Shown here piece after piece: positions 59,744 to 64,000 of a stretch of DNA of 64,000 nt. The stretch covers positions 434,001 to 498,000 of the forward strand of contig NZ_CP076852.1 in NCBI RefSeq assembly GCF_023612375.1. The letters are read 5' to 3'. The notes beneath the pieces were generated by a model. It was not told where the DNA came from and ran no database searches. It saw only the letters and a program-made list of their open reading frames with translations. Each line of letters starts with the position of its first letter. Position 1 is the first letter of the stretch. The stretch comes from Mycoplasma sp. SG1 (lineage in GTDB: Bacteria; Bacillota_I; Bacilli_A; Mycoplasmatales; SG1). A program made the position numbers and the translations under genes.

Positions 59744-61912
59744 TTAGGTTAATTCTATTTTATTAGAACTGCTTGATGGGTTTATTTTTTTGATATTTTT
59801 AGGTTTTGGAACAACTTTACTAGCCTTTTTATCATTATTGTCTTTAGAAGCGGTTTTTTTAGCAGTTTCTTTTTTGGTTTTTGGATCAACGACTTTTTTC
59901 TGATCTTCTGATTTTTTACTATCTACTTTTTGGTTAGCAGGAGGTTTATTTTCTTTAGGATCAGGATCATTTGGTTGTAAAAACTTTTTGAAAAAATCAT
60001 CAAGTTTGGCATAGTTAGGGAAACATTCACGCATTAAGCGCATAAATTTAAATGCTCCGCCTTTACAACGCATATTATTAGTGAATATTTGTTTTAAAAA
60101 TCCTGATTGCCCCTTAACAATTTTCTTTAAAGCATTCGTTGTCGTGTAAACAAAAAATGGTAAACGAGAAGCTTCTTCATAAGTAATTGAGCGTAATGTT
60201 ATTTTTGATTCACCTATCCCCATTTGAACTGAGTAAACGTTATCAAAAAATCAACCAATTTGAATTGTAGTTCAACGATCATTTAAAGGGGCGTAAGCGT
60301 ATGATAAAAGTTTTAAGATGTCAGTTCCTGATAATGAGTCAATTAAAGCATACATTTGCCGTTTTTTTATTTTTACTTCAACAGCGTTTGATGCCCTTAA
60401 AGCTGAATAAATTGAAAATCATGGATTGATTCCAGGAAGCCCAGATTTTGATGCAACCAAAAGATTTTTATAAGGTGTAGAAAAATAATGATCAATTCAA
60501 GGATTATATCCTTCTACTTTCATTCCATAACCGCCATTTAAAGTATTGTCAGTTAAAGCTGCTTGATCTTGGTGGAGATAAACTTTCATAAAATAAAAAT
60601 GACCAGCTGTTTTTGGTCAAAATTGATTTAATCGATTAATTATAATATTTTGAATTTTTTCTCTTCTTTCATCTAATTTTTTTGGATCATCAAATTCATA
60701 TTTACTGAAATTATCAACAAAGGAAATATTTAACGAACAAGTTTTATTAGAATGTCCTGGATATAACAAACCATGATTAATAATTTTTAATGGTACATGT
60801 TCATAATCATTGTTTAATGTAGCATGATAAGCTTGATCATCATCTAAACTATGTTCATTTAATATAACTATTTCATGTGTAAGCATGATAGTTCGAAAAT
60901 TTTTTGTAATCCCAGCACAAACAGAAACCTTATAATTTTTAAATTTAAACTTATTAATCGTATTTGTATATGTTTTATAACTTTCTGAGTTATCACTAAT
61001 TAAATACTGAAATGTATCATATAAAGGAGCGGATAAAACATATTTTCGAACTTTTAAAGTTTTATTTAAAGTTGAAATTTTTGTAATATAATCATCATTT
61101 ACTTTCAAAGAAGTGATGGGAGATGATTTTATAATCAAATCTTTGTTCTTTGAATTAGATTGAATGTAACGAGCTAAAACACCGACTAGTTCTTTTGAAC
61201 CTGAACTTAAATAATGTAAACCTCCAATAATATAATCAGCTAAAAATATAGCAAAGGTAAAAGGGTCTAATTTGCTTAGAGGAATCCCAAACTCCATTCA
61301 CATCCAATCAAAATTCAGCATTAGATTACGATCATATCTAGTGTAATGTTCTAAAAATAACTTAGCATTTTTAAATTTTTTTAAAGTTTCAAAAAAATAA
61401 AAATTATCATCAAAACCCTTTTTAAGGATTTGAAATAAATCATTTAATCTTAATTCTATTAAAGGATATTTTTTCTTTAATGATGTTAATAATTGTTTGG
61501 AATTATTATTTAAAGTAAATTCTTGGAGTTTATTTTTAATAAAAGCGGAATGTTTAAGATTGATAATATTAAATTTATTGTATACCCCGATTTCTTTTAA
61601 AACCCTAGATAGCAAAGAATGACTATGTAAAGAGAGCCCCTCGAAATTATCAAAATGAAAGAAACCGTCTCGTGAAATATTTTTATCAAATGTTATCCAA
61701 CTATTTGCTAATTGTTTCTGTTTTTCTACGACCCCAGTTTTAATTGCTTTTGCATTTAAAATTGATGCAGTCAAAATACCAGTAAAACCCCCACCAAGAA
61801 CAAATATTTTTGGTTTTGATTTTAATCATCTTTTATCTTCTTTCGCTCTTTGCTTATTTTCTATATCGCTTTGATATATTTCATCTTTTTTGGGTCTAAT
61901 ACGTTGTCTCAT
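59744..61912 (-). CDS. Large FAD-dependent oxidoreductase with Lys/Pro-rich C-terminal tail
   Basis: 722 residues. The dinucleotide-binding motif is VLGGGFTGILTASIL near residue 38, followed by an acidic end VVEKQ. LHYLSSGSKELVGVLARYI and KYVLSAPLYDTFQYL recall the amine oxidase/phytoene desaturase fold. A C-terminal GLPGINPWFSIYSALRASNA block fits the closing FAD motif. The last ~75 residues form a low-complexity tail of Lys, Pro, Asp and Ser (SSSSNKIELT at the end). The substrate is unknown. It may be a hydride-transfer enzyme for lipid or carbohydrate. The frame crosses many TGA (Trp) codons. Confidence 0.7.
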
Positions 61913-62038
61913 AATTTAAAAAGTAATTAAAAAATAATAAAATAGTTTATACATTTAATTTATTATAAGAGTTTTTGATCTAAGTAAGATAAAACCAGGC
62001 GAAAAAATAATAAAATCTATTCAATATTTTAATAATTG

Positions 62039-63037
62039 TTAAAGTTCAAAAGTTTCATCATCATCAAGTTCTACAGGTGTCGTTGATTTGAAATATGTAT
62101 TCCCTTTTGTAGAAAAGAAATCATGCTGAATTGTTATGTTTTTCATATATTTTTCAACAATTGGATCTATTACTTGATTTTCATATGGTTGTGGTTTTTC
62201 AAAAATTTTATAAATTCTATTTAAATTATGTTTCATAAAAGCTAAAACTTTATCTACAAGTCCTAACTTTGTAAATAGTTTTTTAGTTCATTCTGTTTCA
62301 AGGGCAACCAATGTATTAGTGATGTTTTGAAACTCTTTATCGACATATTCTTTATCACTTTCTGATAAAGTTTTATAAAGGTTTTTCGCTAAAAGTCCAA
62401 CAAAAGCGCCATGTAAAATTTCATCACGAATAATTAAAAAAATAATTTCTCCACTTGCAACCATTTTACCATGACCTGCTAAATATAAAGGATAAAAAAA
62501 ACCAGTATAAAAAAGAAAATATTCTAACATACAAGATGCAACCATTGCCAAATAAACGTCTTTTTTGGGTGCATTTTTGTTAACGATTGAAATAAAATAC
62601 TTATCAATTGTTGCAGCTTTTTCTTGAATTAATCTTTCTTTATCTGCATAGTCAAATAATTCATTAATTTCCTTATTTGACAAAATTGTCATAAAAATAG
62701 TTGAATAAGACTTAGCATGAATATGTTCCATCATATCCATGAATCCAAGTACCGCTTTTTGTTGTAAATTATCAATATTTAAAATCAAGCTTGGTAAATT
62801 ATTACACCCTTGTTGTGTATCTAAAACTGTTAAAAAAACAAGAACTTTTTTATAAACTTCTTTTTCTTCTTCAGTTAAAGTTATTTTTCAGCATTTTATA
62901 TCCTTTGAAACTGGAATTTCATCAGGGGTTCACATTTGTGAAATATTTTGTTGATAAAATTTATGGGTAAAATTATCATATTCTATATTCCAGTTAACAG
63001 CATTAATTATTGAACTTTTGTTTTTTTTTGTTTCCAT
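62039..63037 (-). CDS. nrdF: Class Ib ribonucleotide reductase small subunit NrdF
   Basis: 332 residues. The carboxylate and His ligands of the dinuclear metal site are present: Asp in VLDTQQG, Glu and His in MMEHIHAKSY, Glu in MLEYFLFYTGF, and Glu/His in IRDEILHGAF. The radical Tyr follows in HAKSYS. The C-terminus TTPVELDDDETFEL is the tail that docks to NrdE. Because all ligands are intact, it is not the metal-free class Ie form found in some mollicutes. nrdI and nrdE are not adjacent. Confidence 0.95.
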
Positions 63038-63056
63038 CTATTTTATTATTCCTCTA

Positions 63057-63320
63057 TTATCCCTCTATTAAAATATCGAAAGAAAGACTTTCTCCGTTTG
63101 GAAAGTAATACGCAATTAAAGTTAAAACAACAATTAATATTACCATTATGATGGTATTAAAAATGAAATTTAGTAAACTACGTTTGTAATCTAAATATTT
63201 AACTTTTTCTAATGTGAATCTTATCGTTCAAAATAAAACAGCTAAAATAGATAAAAATAAACAAAACGAAACTAATGTTAAAATAACTATTTTTATTATC
63301 TCTACAGAAGATGCTTGCAC
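63057..63320 (-). CDS. Small two-helix membrane protein of unknown function
   Basis: 87 residues if GTG 63320 is the start; an in-frame TAG lies ~45 bases upstream and no ATG is available. Two hydrophobic helices (residues ~8-30 and ~48-70) are joined by a basic loop with FTLEKVKYLDYKR. The C-terminus is acidic. It occupies 20 bases before nrdF. The layout resembles SecG or SecE, but I see no decisive motif. Confidence 0.5.
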
Positions 63321-63403
63321 TTTATTGATTTTAGTTTTTTTAATTTTTAAATTATTTTCCTAACCCTTGAATTTTTTGTTAATTTTAGGGTTAAGAAAAT
63401 TAA

Positions 63404-64000
63404 TTAACAATTTTTTAAAATAATTTTTTTTACTTCCTTTATGGTTTCTGACAAATTTTGATCTTTGTTATAAACAATATAATTATAAAGTTTGTTGTTA
63501 TATTTTATTAATTCCTCTTTTAAAATATAACTTAAACGTTTTTTAATTATCTCAGGATGATCTAGATTTCTTTTTTTTAAGCGAGAATCAATTAGTTTAC
63601 CAATATGCTCAATATCTTCGCTATGATATGGTAAAACCCCAATACTTACAATATATACGGAATTTTGAAAAATTTTCTTTAAATTTTCAAGTCCTTTATA
63701 CTCTATTTCTAATAAGACAGTTTTTTTATCAATATTATCAAAAATTTCAGATTTCAAAGTACCATAGTAATTACCAAGGTATTCTGTATATTCAATAAAT
63801 TCATCATTTTTGATTTTTGACTCAAATTCTTCTCTGCTTATAAAATGATATGCCTCATTATTAACTTCGCCATCTCGAATTGATCTTGAAGTGCAAGAAA
63901 CAGAATAATGCAAATTTAATTCGCTATCTTTTAATAACTCTTTAACAATTGAATTTTTGCCAACTCCGCTTGGGCCTGAAATAACAATTAACTTATTATC
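63404..64000 (-). CDS. gmk: Guanylate kinase (5' end beyond the window)
   Basis: 198 residues visible, nearly complete. P-loop ISGPSGVGKNSI at the start, then SCTSRSIRDGEVNNEAYHF (GMP binding), EYTEYLGNYYGTLKSEI and the SRLKKRNLD lid. It phosphorylates GMP to GDP. The initiation codon lies past base 64000. The third P-loop position (GVGKNS for GVGKST) has Asn, a mild departure. It ends 84 bases before the next gene on the same strand. Confidence 0.94.
   Translation of the reverse strand, partial: DNKLIVISGPSGVGKNSIVKELLKDSELNLHYSVSCTSRSIRDGEVNNEAYHFISREEFESKIKNDEFIEYTEYLGNYYGTLKSEIFDNIDKKTVLLEIEYKGLENLKKIFQNSVYIVSIGVLPYHSEDIEHIGKLIDSRLKKRNLDHPEIIKKRLSYILKEELIKYNNKLYNYIVYNKDQNLSETIKEVKKIILKNC

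Noticed and set aside
62039-63037. NrdF as the metal-free class Ie (VPK/QSK) variant known in some mollicutes
   Set aside because: All three Glu ligands, the Asp and both His residues are present in the expected motifs, so it is an ordinary class Ib subunit.

Overview
The window is about 64 kb of a very AT-rich mollicute (Mycoplasma-like) chromosome. Nearly every long gene is interrupted by in-frame TGA codons at positions where its family has Trp, so TGA reads as tryptophan (translation table 4). There is no peptidoglycan pathway and no tRNA gene in view, and there is one complete 16S-23S-5S rRNA operon. The secD-secF-apt order resembles the Mycoplasma pneumoniae/genitalium lineage (established synteny, from memory). 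The species cannot be named from this sequence. Promoters are simple TATAAT boxes and almost no gene carries a Shine-Dalgarno sequence.

Layout, plus strand 1-51046. (1) 1-4769: end of prp, then rpmA (L27 with a Prp-cleavable leader), a glycosyltransferase-like gene, obg, nadE, yebC and a small unknown. (2) 4789-12704: secD, secF, apt, rpmG, pepP, efp, an Asp23-like gene, nusB and a YugP-type membrane protease, closed by a terminator. (3) 12873-16995: a GpsB/DivIVA-like gene joined to rnpB, two unknown membrane proteins, a short HPF, a DJ-1/PfpI protein and pgsA, closed by a terminator. (4) 17133-19035: recA (frameshifted near its 3' end) and ymdB. (5) 19221-22543: glpF-glpK-gpsA, which takes up glycerol, phosphorylates it and interconverts glycerol-3-phosphate with DHAP. 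(6) 22632-27760: rRNA operon, ending in a drastically shortened 5S rRNA. (7) 27813-35723: a YhgE/Pip-like protein, mnmA, an AI-2E-family permease, alaS, ruvX and greA, closed by a strong terminator. (8) 35908-49131: a single open reading frame of about 4,407 codons for a giant membrane-anchored repeat protein. (9) 49244-51046: a PP2C phosphatase and a Ser/Thr kinase, a reversible phosphorylation pair directly after the giant gene.

The minus-strand block (64000 to 51043) meets the plus-strand genes tail to tail. In transcription order it holds gmk (cut by the window edge), a small membrane protein, nrdF, a large FAD-dependent oxidoreductase with a Lys-rich tail, a ThiT-like ECF S component, a viroplasmin-RNase H hybrid (frameshifted), a second ThiT-like S component, a membrane protein with a degenerate C39-peptidase-like domain, ybeY, glyQS-type glycyl-tRNA synthetase, dnaG and sigA. 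Genes from 59661 to 52261 are packed with overlaps or gaps of a few bases and look like one operon; sigA follows after about 108 bases.

The most unusual items are: the ~90-nt 5S rRNA, whose helix IV-V arm is replaced by a tiny UUCG hairpin; the ~510 kDa repeat protein with recent in-frame duplication and gene conversion; the orphan C39-like membrane protein without an ATPase; and single-base frameshifts in recA and rnhA at A-runs.
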